A DNA stretch of 64,000 nt from Bacillus sp. M6-12 (lineage in GTDB: Bacteria; Bacillota; Bacilli; Bacillales; DSM-1321), in contig NZ_PGVF01000014.1 in NCBI RefSeq assembly GCF_002860285.1, positions 310,001 through 374,000 of the forward strand, given 5' to 3'. The position numbers and the translations under genes are program-made. Below the pieces are notes generated by a model. The model worked only from the letters and a program-made list of their open reading frames with translations, made no database searches and had not been told where the DNA came from. Below, one piece after another: positions 9,639-18,667 of the stretch (the stretch's first letter is position 1; each line of letters begins with the position of its first letter).

Positions 9639-11759
9639 ATGAAACAAGGCAAGCATACTTATTCATTAGATTGGGCTGGCAGAACATTAACTGTTGAAGC
9701 AGGACAGCTCGCCAAACAGGCCAATGGCGCAGCATTGGTGCGCTACGGAGATACAGCAGTTTTAAGTACGGCCACTGCATCAAAAGAGCCAAAAAACTTG
9801 GATTTCTTTCCGTTAACCGTAAATTATGAGGAGAGATTATACGCAGTCGGCAAGATTCCTGGAGGATTCATTAAGCGTGAGGGCAGACCAAGCGAAAAGG
9901 CAATCCTTGCAAGCCGTTTAATTGACCGCCCGATCCGTCCGCTGTTTGCTGATGGGTTCCGTAATGAAGTCCAGGTAATCAGCATTGTAATGAGTGTGGA
10001 TCAGGATTGTTCCTCTGAAATGGCAGCCATGTTTGGTTCATCGCTTGCCCTTATGCTTTCGGACATTCCTTTCGGCGGACCGATTGCTGGTGTAATTGTA
10101 GGGAGAGTGAATAATGAATTCATCATTAATCCATCCCTTGAACAGCTTGAAAAGAGCGACATTAACCTTACAGTTGCAGGAACAAAAGATGCTGTAAACA
10201 TGGTAGAAGCAGGTGCTGAAGAGGTGCCGGAAGAAGTTATGCTAGAAGCAATTATGTTCGGACATGACGAAATCAAGAAATTGATTGCGTTCCAGGAGCA
10301 AATTGCTGCAGAAATCGGCAAAGAAAAAACACAAGTAGTTTTATATGAATTAGATAAGGACCTTGAAGCAGAAATCCGTTCTCTATGCGAGCAGGAGATG
10401 AATCAGGCAGTTCAGGTTCAGGAAAAGCATGCTAGAGAAGCAGCGATCAAAGAAGTAAAAGATAAGGTTGTTGCTGTATTCGAAGAACGTGAAGCAGAAG
10501 CGGATCAGCTGAAACAGGTTAAAGAAATCCTTAGTAAGCTTGTGAAGTCTGAAGTTCGCAGACTCATTACCGAAGAAAAGGTTCGTCCAGATGGCCGTAA
10601 TCCAGATGAAATCAGGCCGCTCGCTTCAGAAGTGGGACTTCTTCCTCGCACCCATGGTTCAGGCCTATTTACAAGGGGACAAACTCAGGCGCTATCGATT
10701 TGCACATTGGGTGCGCTTGGAGATGTGCAGATATTGGACGGGCTTGGGGTAGAAGAATCCAAGCGTTTCATGCACCATTATAATTTCCCGCTCTTCTCTG
10801 TCGGAGAAACTGGTCCTATGAGGGGCCCGGGACGCCGTGAAATCGGGCATGGAGCATTGGGAGAACGCGCACTTGAGCCTGTTATCCCTTCTGAGACTGA
10901 TTTTCCTTATACAGTACGGCTTGTTTCTGAGGTGCTTGAATCAAATGGTTCAACCTCACAGGCAAGTATTTGCGCCAGCACACTTGCTATGATGGATGCT
11001 GGTGTACCGATAAAGGCTCCTGTTGCAGGTATTGCCATGGGTCTTATCAAATCAGGTGAACACTATACGATTCTTACAGATATTCAGGGAATGGAAGACC
11101 ATCTAGGGGACATGGATTTTAAAGTGGCGGGTACTGCTAAAGGTGTAACTGCTCTTCAGATGGATATTAAAATTGAAGGTCTTTCAAGAGAAATTCTTGA
11201 AGAGGCACTGCAGCAAGCCAAGCAGGGAAGGATGCATATCCTTGAATCCATGTTGGCAATTATTGAGGAGCCGCGGGTCGAACTTTCTAAATATGCACCA
11301 AAGATTCTTACGATGAATATAAATCCTGATAAGATCAGAGATGTTATCGGGCCAAGCGGAAAGCAAATTAATAAGATTATTGAAGAAACCGGTGTCAAGA
11401 TTGATATTGAGCAGGATGGCCGGGTTTTCATTTCTTCCGTACATGAGGATATGAACCAAAAAGCCAGGAAAATTATTGAGGATATCGTCCGAGAGGTACA
11501 GGTGGGCGAAATGTACCTTGGAAAAGTAAAACGTATTGAAAAGTTTGGTGCATTCGTCGAAATCTTTAACGGGAAAGATGGGCTTGTCCATATTTCCGAG
11601 CTGGCCGAAGAAAGAGTCGGCAAGGTTGAGGACGTTGTTTCCCTGGGTGATGAATTGCTCGTTAAGGTAACAGAAATTGATAAGCAAGGACGGGTGAACT
11701 TATCCCGTAAAGCAGTATTAAAGGCACAGAAAGAAGCAGCGGAAAATGCCCAATCATAA
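9639..11759 (+). CDS. pnp: Polyribonucleotide nucleotidyltransferase (PNPase)
   Basis: This 706-residue phosphorolytic 3'-5' exoribonuclease is a trimer of the RNA degradation machinery. Two RNase PH-like domains (about 10-220 and 310-540) flank an all-helical linker. A KH domain with [15 protein letters not shown] starts near residue 571, and an S1 domain covers about 622-690 ([20 protein letters not shown]). GAGAGGGG precedes the ATG. A terminator separates it from rpsO, and a predicted cre site lies in its leader. Confidence 0.98.
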   Translation: MKQGKHTYSLDWAGRTLTVEAGQLAKQANGAALVRYGDTAVLSTATASKEPKNLDFFPLTVNYEERLYAVGKIPGGFIKREGRPSEKAILASRLIDRPIRPLFADGFRNEVQVISIVMSVDQDCSSEMAAMFGSSLALMLSDIPFGGPIAGVIVGRVNNEFIINPSLEQLEKSDINLTVAGTKDAVNMVEAGAEEVPEEVMLEAIMFGHDEIKKLIAFQEQIAAEIGKEKTQVVLYELDKDLEAEIRSLCEQEMNQAVQVQEKHAREAAIKEVKDKVVAVFEEREAEADQLKQVKEILSKLVKSEVRRLITEEKVRPDGRNPDEIRPLASEVGLLPRTHGSGLFTRGQTQALSICTLGALGDVQILDGLGVEESKRFMHHYNFPLFSVGETGPMRGPGRREIGHGALGERALEPVIPSETDFPYTVRLVSEVLESNGSTSQASICASTLAMMDAGVPIKAPVAGIAMGLIKSGEHYTILTDIQGMEDHLGDMDFKVAGTAKGVTALQMDIKIEGLSREILEEALQQAKQGRMHILESMLAIIEEPRVELSKYAPKILTMNINPDKIRDVIGPSGKQINKIIEETGVKIDIEQDGRVFISSVHEDMNQKARKIIEDIVREVQVGEMYLGKVKRIEKFGAFVEIFNGKDGLVHISELAEERVGKVEDVVSLGDELLVKVTEIDKQGRVNLSRKAVLKAQKEAAENAQS

Positions 11760-11899
11760 AAGGAATGGTTTAAGTGCATTTTCCGGTTTATGCCTACTCT
11801 AGCAGTGATTAATGTTTCGCTGCCCCAGGCTTATAACCCAGAACTTGTGAAGCTGGGAATAGGCATATGCTAATAGATTTCTTGCTGGTTCATATAGCC

Positions 11900-11937
11900 A
11901 GGCATGTGGTTCGATAGAATTCGCATGCCTTTTTTTT
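11900..11937 (+). terminator. Rho-independent terminator after pnp
   Basis: The stem AGGCATG / CATGCCT spans a 17-base loop and is followed by eight T. It lies 140 bases after the pnp stop. The rest of the 369-base pnp-ylxY gap shows only a weaker hairpin (CCCAGAACTTG...AAGCTGGG, about 11837-11857) and no recognisable gene. Confidence 0.75.
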
Positions 11938-12128
11938 AGGAGTGAAAAGGCTTATAAAAACAGTCCGAACCAAGGAGCTTTAACTTATGCACCAGTTAAA
12001 TTAAAAAGTATCGATCATTCCATTTAAATTCAAATGAGGTAGTTCTCAGCTTACAGGTCTTTTCTGTTCTGCCCGTTCTACCTTGTCCCGGTATTTCATA
12101 CATTTTTTGTATGGGGGAGGACGTTAAA

Positions 12129-13088
12129 ATGAACGAAAAGTGGAGACGGTTTATAGCAGTCCCGGCTATTGCAGCAGTTTCGTATGCACTGGTGCAAAGC
12201 CCTTTTGTTGAGCAATACATAACTGAAATTAAGGACAGGCCGATGGAAGCAGCGAGCCAAAAGGACCCTTTATTCGCCGAAATAAATTCGAAGGCAAAGG
12301 AATATGAGCAAGCGCCTACAGATGCCCGTATCGATCCAGTGTGGAAAACGATTCCGGGTCATAATGGACTAAAGGTTGATATAGAGGCTTCTTATAAAAA
12401 AATGAAGCCTGATGGGCTGTTTGATGAAAAAAAACTGATTTATAAGCAGGTATCGCCAAAGGTGCATATCAAGGATTTAAAACCCGCACCTATTTACAAA
12501 GCTAATCCGGAAAAGCCTGCTGTTTCGTTTTTAATTAATGTTGCCTGGGGAAATGAATATTTGCAGGAAATGCTGGAAACTCTGAAAAAGCATGAAGTGA
12601 AAGCCACCTTTTTTCTTGAAGGAAGGTGGGCGAAAAATAATCCTGTATTAGCAGAGATGATTGCTGAAGGCGGGCATGAAATTGGAAATCATTCGTACAG
12701 CCACCCGCTCATGGAGAACATTTCTGCAGGTAAAACAAGGGAAGAAATTATAAAAACAAACGAAGCGATTGAAGCAGTGACTGGTGTAAAATGTAAATGG
12801 TTTGCCCCGCCAAGCGGCAGTTTTCGCGATGAAACTGTAGATATTGCCCATTCGCTTAACCTTGGTACAATCCTATGGAGTGTCGATACGATTGACTGGC
12901 AAAAGCCCACCCCGGAAGTGCTGACAAAGCGGGTTCTTGACAAAGTCCATCCAGGTGCGTTCGTGCTGATGCATCCGACTGAATCAACATCAAGATCTTT
13001 AGAGATATTAATTACAAATATCAAAAAGAAAAATCTGCATATTGTCACGGTATCAGAAGCGGTCAGTGAAGAGAGAATCATGCATTGA
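12129..13088 (+). CDS. ylxY: Polysaccharide-deacetylase-like protein YlxY
   Basis: This 319-residue membrane-anchored or secreted protein has an N-terminal hydrophobic segment (RFIAVPAIAAVSYALVQ, about 6-22). A C-terminal NodB-like domain (about 130-300) has the zinc-binding motif HSYSHP (HSxxH), APPSGSFRD, WSVDTIDW and FVLMHPTE. The usual first motif with the catalytic aspartate (TFDDG) is replaced by LINVAWGNE, so deacetylase activity is doubtful. The ATG at 12129 is chosen over an upstream in-frame start because of the GGGGGAGGA site. Position between pnp and mlpA matches B. subtilis. Confidence 0.9.
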   Translation: MNEKWRRFIAVPAIAAVSYALVQSPFVEQYITEIKDRPMEAASQKDPLFAEINSKAKEYEQAPTDARIDPVWKTIPGHNGLKVDIEASYKKMKPDGLFDEKKLIYKQVSPKVHIKDLKPAPIYKANPEKPAVSFLINVAWGNEYLQEMLETLKKHEVKATFFLEGRWAKNNPVLAEMIAEGGHEIGNHSYSHPLMENISAGKTREEIIKTNEAIEAVTGVKCKWFAPPSGSFRDETVDIAHSLNLGTILWSVDTIDWQKPTPEVLTKRVLDKVHPGAFVLMHPTESTSRSLEILITNIKKKNLHIVTVSEAVSEERIMH

Positions 13089-13200
13089 GGTCCTTGCTAG
13101 ATAGCCTGGATGAAAGCTCAAGTCGTCTTCTTTCTCTATCTGTCCAAGTAATGTTATTATTTTTCTATAAGATAGGGTTTAACTTTTTTAACAAGTACAG

Positions 13201-13502
13201 GTGTCTAGCTGCACGCCCAGCCCCGACGAACAGGATGTGCTAGTGCCGGCGGCGCCACAGGACGTGGCGACCTAAGCCGGCCTCGAGTGTTGTAACCATT
13301 TGCCGTTACAACCTTGGTCATAAGCCAATCACTTTGGAAGGCAAAACCGCCTTCTGTCAGCGCTTGTCTTATGCTGTGTTGTGACCAGGAGCCGTCACAA
13401 CCCTTAGTCGGGGGACCACAGGATGTGGATCAGGAGGGCGTTGCCATAGGACGTGGCGGAATTAGCCGTCCTCTCAGTACCAGGGCGCATGCGCTTTTCT
13501 TA
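13201..13502 (+). repeat. Modular hairpin intergenic repeat, copy R2 (longest core)
   Basis: The outer ends GTGTCTAGCTGCACGCCC and GGGCGCATGCGCTTTTCT match the family. Inside are several nested hairpins. One is GTTGTAAC-N8-GTTACAAC and another is GTTGTGAC-N8-GTCACAAC. A third, CATAAGCCAATCAC...GTCTTATG (13319-13372), is nearly identical to one in R6. Repeated CCACAGGAYGTGG cores are also present. It fills most of the 464-base ylxY-mlpA gap. Short open frames inside it have no ribosome binding site. Confidence 0.8.
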
Positions 13503-13552
13503 TGCAACAAGAGTTGTTACTTAATTGTGGCGACTAATAGGAGGAATGTTGG

Positions 13553-14782
13553 GTGATCAAAAAGTACACATGCCAAAATGGAGTAAGAATCGTATTAGAA
13601 AATATTCCAACTGTTCGCTCTGTAGCGATTGGAGTCTGGATTAAAACGGGTTCAAGAAATGAAACACCCGAGTTAAACGGGATTTCACACTTCCTTGAAC
13701 ATATGTTTTTCAAAGGGACCACAACAAGAAACGCCAGAGAAATTGCAGAATCTTTTGATAGCATTGGCGGCCAGGTGAATGCATTTACTTCTAAGGAATA
13801 TACCTGCTATTATGCAAAAGTCCTTGATAATCACGCAAGCTTCGCTCTGGATATTCTATCAGATATGTTTTTTAATTCGGCATTTGATCCGGAAGAGCTA
13901 AAAAAAGAAAAAAATGTCGTTCTTGAAGAAATAAAAATGTATGAAGATACTCCTGATGATATCGTGCACGATTTACTAAGCAAGGCCGTCTATGAAAAAC
14001 ATCCTCTTGGGTATTCCATTCTGGGGACGGAAGAGACGCTCGATACATTTAAAAGTGAGACGCTAAAGGAATATGTCCACGATATGTATACCCCAGATAA
14101 GATTGTAATCTCAATCGCGGGCAATGTAACAGAGCAGTTCATCAACGAGGTTGAAAAGCACTTTGGAGGCTTTAATGGCGGAAAAGGTAGCAGGGAACTG
14201 GAAAAGGCTGAATTTCATTTTAACCATCTGACACGGAAAAAGGAAACTGAACAGGCTCATCTTTGCCTTGGTTTTGAAGGTTTACACATCGGCCATGAAG
14301 ATGTATACAGTTTAATCGTTCTGAATAACGTTCTCGGAGGAAGCATGAGCAGCCGTCTATTCCAGGATGTCAGGGAGCAGAGAGGCCTTGCCTACTCCGT
14401 TTATTCCTATCATTCTGGGTTCCTTGACAGCGGTTTAGTAACAATTTATGGCGGGACAGGCGTAGGCCAGCTTGATAATTTATATGAAACCATTCAGGAT
14501 ACGCTAAAAACGTTAAAAGCAGAAGGAATTACGGAAAAAGAGCTGCGAAACAGCAAGGAGCAGCTTAAAGGCGGATTGATGCTGAGCCTTGAGAGTACAA
14601 ACAGCAGAATGAGCCGAAATGGGAAGAATGAGCTGCTGCTGGAGCATCATCGCACACTAGATGAAATTGTTGAACAAATCGACCAGGTCACCCAGGAAAG
14701 CGTAAATACACTAGGAAATACAATCTTTGGCGATACCTATTCCCTGGCACTAATCAGCCCGCTTGATGAGTGGAAAAAATAA
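13553..14782 (+). CDS. mlpA: M16-family zinc peptidase MlpA (YmxG)
   Basis: This 409-residue peptidase resembles the mitochondrial processing peptidase. The inverted zinc motif HFLEH (His46, Glu49, His50) is intact in GISHFLEHMFFKGT, with the downstream glutamate region VVLEEIKMYEDTPDD near residue 125. The glycine-rich segment NNVLGGSMSSRLFQDVREQR near 260 is typical of the C-terminal half. The GTG at 13553 follows AGGAGG. In B. subtilis the protein is linked to regulation of extracellular protease genes. It stands alone between repeat R2 and a terminator. Confidence 0.95.
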   Translation: MIKKYTCQNGVRIVLENIPTVRSVAIGVWIKTGSRNETPELNGISHFLEHMFFKGTTTRNAREIAESFDSIGGQVNAFTSKEYTCYYAKVLDNHASFALDILSDMFFNSAFDPEELKKEKNVVLEEIKMYEDTPDDIVHDLLSKAVYEKHPLGYSILGTEETLDTFKSETLKEYVHDMYTPDKIVISIAGNVTEQFINEVEKHFGGFNGGKGSRELEKAEFHFNHLTRKKETEQAHLCLGFEGLHIGHEDVYSLIVLNNVLGGSMSSRLFQDVREQRGLAYSVYSYHSGFLDSGLVTIYGGTGVGQLDNLYETIQDTLKTLKAEGITEKELRNSKEQLKGGLMLSLESTNSRMSRNGKNELLLEHHRTLDEIVEQIDQVTQESVNTLGNTIFGDTYSLALISPLDEWKK

Positions 14783-14790
14783 TCATTGTA

Positions 14791-14815
14791 AGGCTTGGTA
14801 AATGCCAAGCCTTTC
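14791..14815 (+). terminator. Terminator-like hairpin after mlpA
   Basis: The stem AGGCTTGG / CCAAGCCT is followed by TTCT and begins 9 bases after the mlpA stop. The U-tract is short. Confidence 0.7.
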
Positions 14816-14818
14816 TGA

Positions 14819-14855
14819 CTGCAGACAAACTCGATCAAATCAAGTTTGTCTGCAG
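14819..14855. repeat. Long near-perfect palindrome at the IS-relic boundary
   Basis: CTGCAGACAAACTCGAT and ATCAAGTTTGTCTGCAG form 17-bp arms with one mismatch around CAA. The right arm ends in TTGTCTGCAG, which matches the terminus of the IS1182-type element at 62360-62369. The palindrome may therefore represent two IS ends brought together by deletion. Confidence 0.7.
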
Positions 14856-15166
14856 TTATTTTTTTATTTGGCCTGTTAATGGGTTCTGTTGATTTCCGTT
14901 CCAGGCGCTTCGCTTTCTGCGGGGCGGGCGGTGAGCCTCCTCGCCGCATACTCCTGCGGGGTCTCAGCCGTCCCGCTGCTACCGCAGGACGTTGAATAAG
15001 CATCCTGAAATAAACCTGCTCGAAGGAAATGTGAATGCATTTTCGAGGATTTCGCGCCTTCCACGTTACTATGGAACGTTCCTAAAATCTATTTTAAAAT
15101 GGATACATAAATCATTGAGGTGACAAAGCTGCTTTCGAAAAACAATCCAGCGAGATCAATTTTTTA
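14846..15166 (+). mobile_element. 5'-end relic of an IS1182-type insertion sequence
   Basis: From TTGTCTGCAGTTATTTTTTT onward this segment matches the reverse complement of 62095-62369 for some 300 bases. It includes TTATTTGGCCTGTTAATGGG, the GC-rich palindromic block, CCTAAAATCTATTTTAAAAT and GGATACATAAA. It ends in the first codons of the transposase (LSKNNP-like, about 15132-15166), after which similarity stops. About 50 extra bases near 14995-15050 carry their own hairpin (CTCGAA...TTCGAG). It is on the + strand, opposite to the copy at 62 kb, and occupies most of the 512-base mlpA-ymxH gap. Confidence 0.75.
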
Positions 15167-15294
15167 GTAACCTTTTTGAAATAACGCTAAAAGTCTCTCG
15201 TCGAATCAGTAAATGCTTTATTGCCAAAAATACTTCTAAGTTTGCTGCAAGTACGATATAGATAAGTAATAAGGCAAAATAGGAGGCGTGAAAC

Positions 15295-15540
15295 ATGAGG
15301 CTCAGTGAATTAAGCGGCAAGGAAATAGTGGACGTTAAACGCGCGGAGCGCCTTGGAGTATTAGGCCAGACTGATCTGGAAATAAATGAATCCGGGCAAA
15401 TAACTGCTTTAATCATCCCCTCTGTAAAATGGTTTGGATTTAAAAGAAATGGCAACGAAATCCGTGTGCCCTGGCAGCATATAAAAAAAATTGGCACAGA
15501 TATGATAATTATCGATATCCCGGAAAACCAATTTCAATAA
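15295..15540 (+). CDS. ymxH: YlmC/YmxH family sporulation protein
   Basis: This 81-residue PRC-barrel-like protein of the YlmC/YmxH family is recognised by MRLSELSGKEIVDVKRAERL and SVKWFGFKRNGNEIRVPW. AGGAGGCG precedes the ATG. Paralogues in endospore formers are annotated as sporulation proteins. The molecular role is unknown. It lies between mlpA and dpaA as in B. subtilis and ends in its own terminator. Confidence 0.93.
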   Translation: MRLSELSGKEIVDVKRAERLGVLGQTDLEINESGQITALIIPSVKWFGFKRNGNEIRVPWQHIKKIGTDMIIIDIPENQFQ

Positions 15541-15644
15541 GAAAAGCAAGACCATTTTTTTACCAGCGGTCTACGTTAATAATTCAAATTCTTCTAAAAC
15601 CTTGTTGGCGGCACTTTCTATTCTATATTATTTAAAAAACGCTT

Positions 15645-15676
15645 TAAGCCTGTATCAATAATGATGCAGGCTTTTT
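15645..15676 (+). terminator. Rho-independent terminator after ymxH
   Basis: The stem AAGCCTGTATCA / TGATGCAGGCTT has a short loop and is followed by TTTC. It lies about 105 bases after the ymxH stop. Apart from this and the promoter below, the 329-base gap to dpaA holds nothing I recognise. Confidence 0.8.
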
Positions 15677-15780
15677 CTATGGTAATGAAACTGCATCATT
15701 ATTTTTCTTTATTGATTTCCTCGATTAAACCTTCTCTATTGGCTTTCTTTCTTTATTTATGAAAGCCTTTTAAACTAATT

Positions 15781-15809
15781 CACCGTTTCCCCCGTGACTT
15801 CATACTATG
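15781..15809 (+). promoter_or_regulatory. Candidate sigma-K promoter of dpaA-dpaB
   Basis: CACC (15781-15784) and CATACTATG (15801-15809) are separated by 16 bases and match the sigma-K pattern AC-N16/17-CATANNNTA except at one base. The dipicolinate synthase operon is mother-cell, sigma-K expressed in B. subtilis, which fits. Confidence 0.6.
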
Positions 15810-15869
15810 TAGAGGTAGTGCTAATAAATTTAATGCTATTGCTATTTCAATTAAAGAAGGTGACAGTTA

Positions 15870-16772
15870 ATGCTCACAGGCATCCAAATTGCTGTGATTG
15901 GCGGCGACGCCAGGCAGCTTGAAGTCATCCGCAAGCTGACTGAGCTCGATGCAAAGCTTTGGCTAGCGGGTTTTGAGCAGCTGGACCATGCTTATTCGGG
16001 CGCAGTAAAAGAAAAACTGAGCGACATAAATATGTCAGAAATCGACTCAATCATTCTCCCGGTTCCAGGTACAAATTCCCAGGGAAAAGTTGAAACAATT
16101 TTTTCAAATGAAAACGTGTATATAACCGAGGAGCTGCTTTCAAAAACTCCCTCGCATTGTACCGTTTATTCAGGCATCAGCAACGACTATTTGAACAGTA
16201 TCATCAAAAATGCCAACCGCCCACTGGTTCAGCTGTTTGAGCGGGATGATGTGGCCATTTATAATTCTATCCCTACAGTGGAAGGAACCATTATGATGGC
16301 CATCCAGCACACGGACTTTACCATTCACGGTTCTAATGTAACAGTATTGGGCCTTGGCCGGGTTGGGATGAGTGTTGCAAGGACTTTTCAGGCATTGGGG
16401 GCAAAGGTAAAAGTTGGAGCTCGGAAAACCGAGGACCTTGCCAGAATAACAGAAATGGCGATGACTCCATTCCATATCAGTAACTTGAGCAAAGAAATCC
16501 TTAATACAGACATTTGCATTAACACCATTCCAGCCCCTGTAGTCACAGCTGGTGTCATTGCTAAAATGCCTGCACACACATTGGTAATCGACCTCGCATC
16601 AAAGCCGGGCGGAACAGATTTCCGTTACGCGGAAAAAAGGGGCATTAAAGCTTTGCTGGCACCAGGATTGCCGGGTATTGTCGCTCCAAAAACAGCCGGC
16701 AAAATATTGGCAAATGTCCTAGCTCAACTCCTGATGGACGACTTGAGTAAACGAAAGGAGATATCGTCATGA
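15870..16772 (+). CDS. dpaA: Dipicolinate synthase subunit A
   Basis: This 300-residue NAD(P)-dependent subunit oxidises the dihydrodipicolinate-pathway intermediate to dipicolinic acid in the mother cell late in sporulation. The nucleotide-binding motif is GLGRVGMSVARTF (about residue 165), preceded by an N-terminal domain with the family sequence GIQIAVIGGDARQLEVIRKL. The ATG has AAGAAGGTGA upstream. It overlaps dpaB by 4 bases. Also called spoVFA. A sigma-K-type promoter lies 61 bases upstream. Confidence 0.96.
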   Translation: MLTGIQIAVIGGDARQLEVIRKLTELDAKLWLAGFEQLDHAYSGAVKEKLSDINMSEIDSIILPVPGTNSQGKVETIFSNENVYITEELLSKTPSHCTVYSGISNDYLNSIIKNANRPLVQLFERDDVAIYNSIPTVEGTIMMAIQHTDFTIHGSNVTVLGLGRVGMSVARTFQALGAKVKVGARKTEDLARITEMAMTPFHISNLSKEILNTDICINTIPAPVVTAGVIAKMPAHTLVIDLASKPGGTDFRYAEKRGIKALLAPGLPGIVAPKTAGKILANVLAQLLMDDLSKRKEISS

Positions 16773-17368
16773 GTTTAAAAGGGAGAAGAATTGGTTTTGG
16801 GTTAACAGGTTCACATTGCACCTATGATATTGTATTTCCTGAAATTGAAAAACTGATAAATCAAGGAGCGGAAGTCATTCCGGTCGTAACTTCTACGGTT
16901 AAAAATACCGAAACGCGTTTTGGAAAAGGGGAGGATTGGGTAGATAGGCTTGAAAAGGTAACCGGTCATCATGTTGTGGATACAATTGTTAAGGCTGAAC
17001 CGCTAGGGCCAAAGCTGCCTCTGGATTGCATGGTGATCGCTCCGCTAACCGGGAATTCTATGAGTAAGCTGGCAAATGCTTTAACCGATTCCCCTGTACT
17101 CATGGCTGCTAAAGCCACCATGCGCAATCACCGTCCTGTGGTTGTTGGTATTTCAACAAATGATGCTCTTGGGCTGAACGGGGTTAACCTCATGAGGCTG
17201 ATATCAGCAAAGGATTTATATTTTATCCCGTTCGGGCAGGATGATCCATTTAAAAAGCCAAATTCAATGGTCGCAAGAATGAGCATGCTAAGTGACACGG
17301 TGATTGCAGCCATTAATGGAGAGCAGCTCCAGCCGGTAATCATTGAAAGGTATAAGGACCTCCCTTAA
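16769..17368 (+). CDS. dpaB: Dipicolinate synthase subunit B (flavoprotein-type)
   Basis: This 199-residue partner of DpaA belongs to the HFCD flavoprotein fold family. It is seen from GRRIGFGLTGSHCTYDIVF at the N-terminus, DCMVIAPLTGNSMSKLANAL near residue 90 and PVVVGISTNDALGLNG near 125. AAAGGAGAT precedes the ATG, which overlaps the dpaA stop. Also called spoVFB. Dipicolinate accumulates in the spore core as the calcium chelate. Confidence 0.96.
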   Translation: MSLKGRRIGFGLTGSHCTYDIVFPEIEKLINQGAEVIPVVTSTVKNTETRFGKGEDWVDRLEKVTGHHVVDTIVKAEPLGPKLPLDCMVIAPLTGNSMSKLANALTDSPVLMAAKATMRNHRPVVVGISTNDALGLNGVNLMRLISAKDLYFIPFGQDDPFKKPNSMVARMSMLSDTVIAAINGEQLQPVIIERYKDLP

Positions 17369-17431
17369 CTTTATTATCTTTTCATATAGTACGGAGCCGC
17401 ACAGCCTTTTACTGATCTATTCGGAAAAAGG

Positions 17432-17462
17432 TTGTTCCTTTGGTGCGGGAATATGTTAAAAT
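17432..17462 (+). promoter_or_regulatory. Candidate sigma-A promoter of asd
   Basis: TTGTTC (17432-17437) is followed by an extended -10, TATGTTAAAAT, whose TAAAAT is at 17457-17462. Spacing is long (19), partly compensated by the TG motif. It would drive asd-dapG-dapA separately from the sporulation-specific dpaAB. Confidence 0.35.
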
Positions 17463-17556
17463 AAATCATATTCTCAGGGGTATTCCCAAATTAAAACGTA
17501 TGATTAGATAATAAATTTTCGCTATGGTATGGTGAAGGGGAAGAGGGGTTATTTAA

Positions 17557-18609
17557 ATGGAAAAAACAGGTTTAACAATTGCTGTAGTCGGGGCTACCGG
17601 AGCGGTAGGCCAGCAAATGATTGCGACATTGGAAAAAAGGGAATTGCCTATTAAGAAGATCATTTTTCTTTCATCAGCACGGTCTGCCGGGACGAAGGCA
17701 CATTTTCGGGGAGAAGATATTGTCATACAGGAAGCTAAGCCGGAAAGCTTTGAGGGAGTAGACATTGCTCTTTTTAGTGCTGGAGGAAGTGTTTCGAAGG
17801 AGCTGGCTCACGAAGCGGTTAAACGCGGTGCTATTGTAGTGGACAATACAAGTGCATTCAGGATGGATGAAAATGTTCCTCTCGTTGTACCAGAGGTAAA
17901 CGAAGAAGCCCTGAAGGGGCATAATGGAATTATCGCTAACCCGAACTGTTCGACAATTCAAATGGTTGTCGCTCTGGAACCAATCAGAAAGGCATTCGGT
18001 TTAAAGAAGGTAATCGTTTCGACTTATCAGGCTGTTTCCGGTGCCGGAGCAGCGGCTATTTCAGAACTGAAGGAACAGTCAAAAGCCTTGCTGAATGATG
18101 AAGAAATCAAACCGGAAATTTTGCCTGTTAAGGGAGATAATAAGCATTATCAAATTGCATTCAATGTGATTCCGCAAATTGATAAGTTTGTTGAAAATGG
18201 CTTTACTTATGAAGAAATGAAAATGATAAATGAAACGAAAAAAATCATGGGAATGCAAGATCTTAGTGTCGCAGCAACATGTGTCCGTTTACCGGTCGTG
18301 ACAGGGCATTCTGAATCTTTGTATTTTGAGATTGATAAAGCAGGAGTTACAGCAAATGAATTGAAGGAGCTGCTCAAGGATGCTCCGGGTGCCATTTTAG
18401 AGGATGAGCCCGAAAACCAAATTTATCCAATGCCTGCGCATGCTGTCGGCAAGAATGATGTGTTTGTCGGCAGGATCCGTAAGGACTTGGACGAGGACAA
18501 GGGCTTCCATATGTGGGTAGTTTCCGACAACCTTTTAAAGGGTGCAGCCTGGAATTCGGTTCAGATTGCTGAGAGCCTGCTTAAATTAGGGCTTGTAACT
18601 GTGAAATGA
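17557..18609 (+). CDS. asd: Aspartate-semialdehyde dehydrogenase
   Basis: This 350-residue NADPH-dependent enzyme of the aspartate pathway reduces aspartyl phosphate to the semialdehyde used for lysine, diaminopimelate, dipicolinate, threonine and methionine. The Rossmann motif is [12 protein letters not shown] (about residue 7) and the catalytic cysteine is Cys131 in [22 protein letters not shown] lies near residue 150 and the C-terminal [18 protein letters not shown] is present. AGAGGGGT precedes the ATG. It is followed by dapG after a 58-base gap with a hairpin. Confidence 0.98.
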   Translation: MEKTGLTIAVVGATGAVGQQMIATLEKRELPIKKIIFLSSARSAGTKAHFRGEDIVIQEAKPESFEGVDIALFSAGGSVSKELAHEAVKRGAIVVDNTSAFRMDENVPLVVPEVNEEALKGHNGIIANPNCSTIQMVVALEPIRKAFGLKKVIVSTYQAVSGAGAAAISELKEQSKALLNDEEIKPEILPVKGDNKHYQIAFNVIPQIDKFVENGFTYEEMKMINETKKIMGMQDLSVAATCVRLPVVTGHSESLYFEIDKAGVTANELKELLKDAPGAILEDEPENQIYPMPAHAVGKNDVFVGRIRKDLDEDKGFHMWVVSDNLLKGAAWNSVQIAESLLKLGLVTVK

Positions 18610-18619
18610 TAAAGGGATA

Positions 18620-18650
18620 AAGCCAGCTTACGGAATCAATTAGCTGGCTT
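18620..18650 (+). terminator. Hairpin between asd and dapG
   Basis: The stem AAGCCAGCT / AGCTGGCTT (9 bp, perfect) encloses a 13-base loop but has no T-run after it (CCATTTGAGG). It may tune downstream expression or protect an mRNA end instead of terminating fully. Confidence 0.5.
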
Positions 18651-18667
18651 CCATTTGAGGTGTTAAC

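Noticed and set aside
11156..11779. 207-codon minus-strand frame over pnp
   Set aside because: Serine/leucine/isoleucine-rich composition typical of an antisense shadow; no ribosome binding site, no recognisable motif.
13314..13556. 80-codon open frame between ylxY and mlpA
   Set aside because: It lies inside repeat R2, has no ribosome binding site, overlaps the mlpA start and its translation tracks repeat structure.
17369..17556. Lysine riboswitch upstream of asd or dapG
   Set aside because: The conserved L-box segments are not present; the dapG isozyme is normally not controlled that way.
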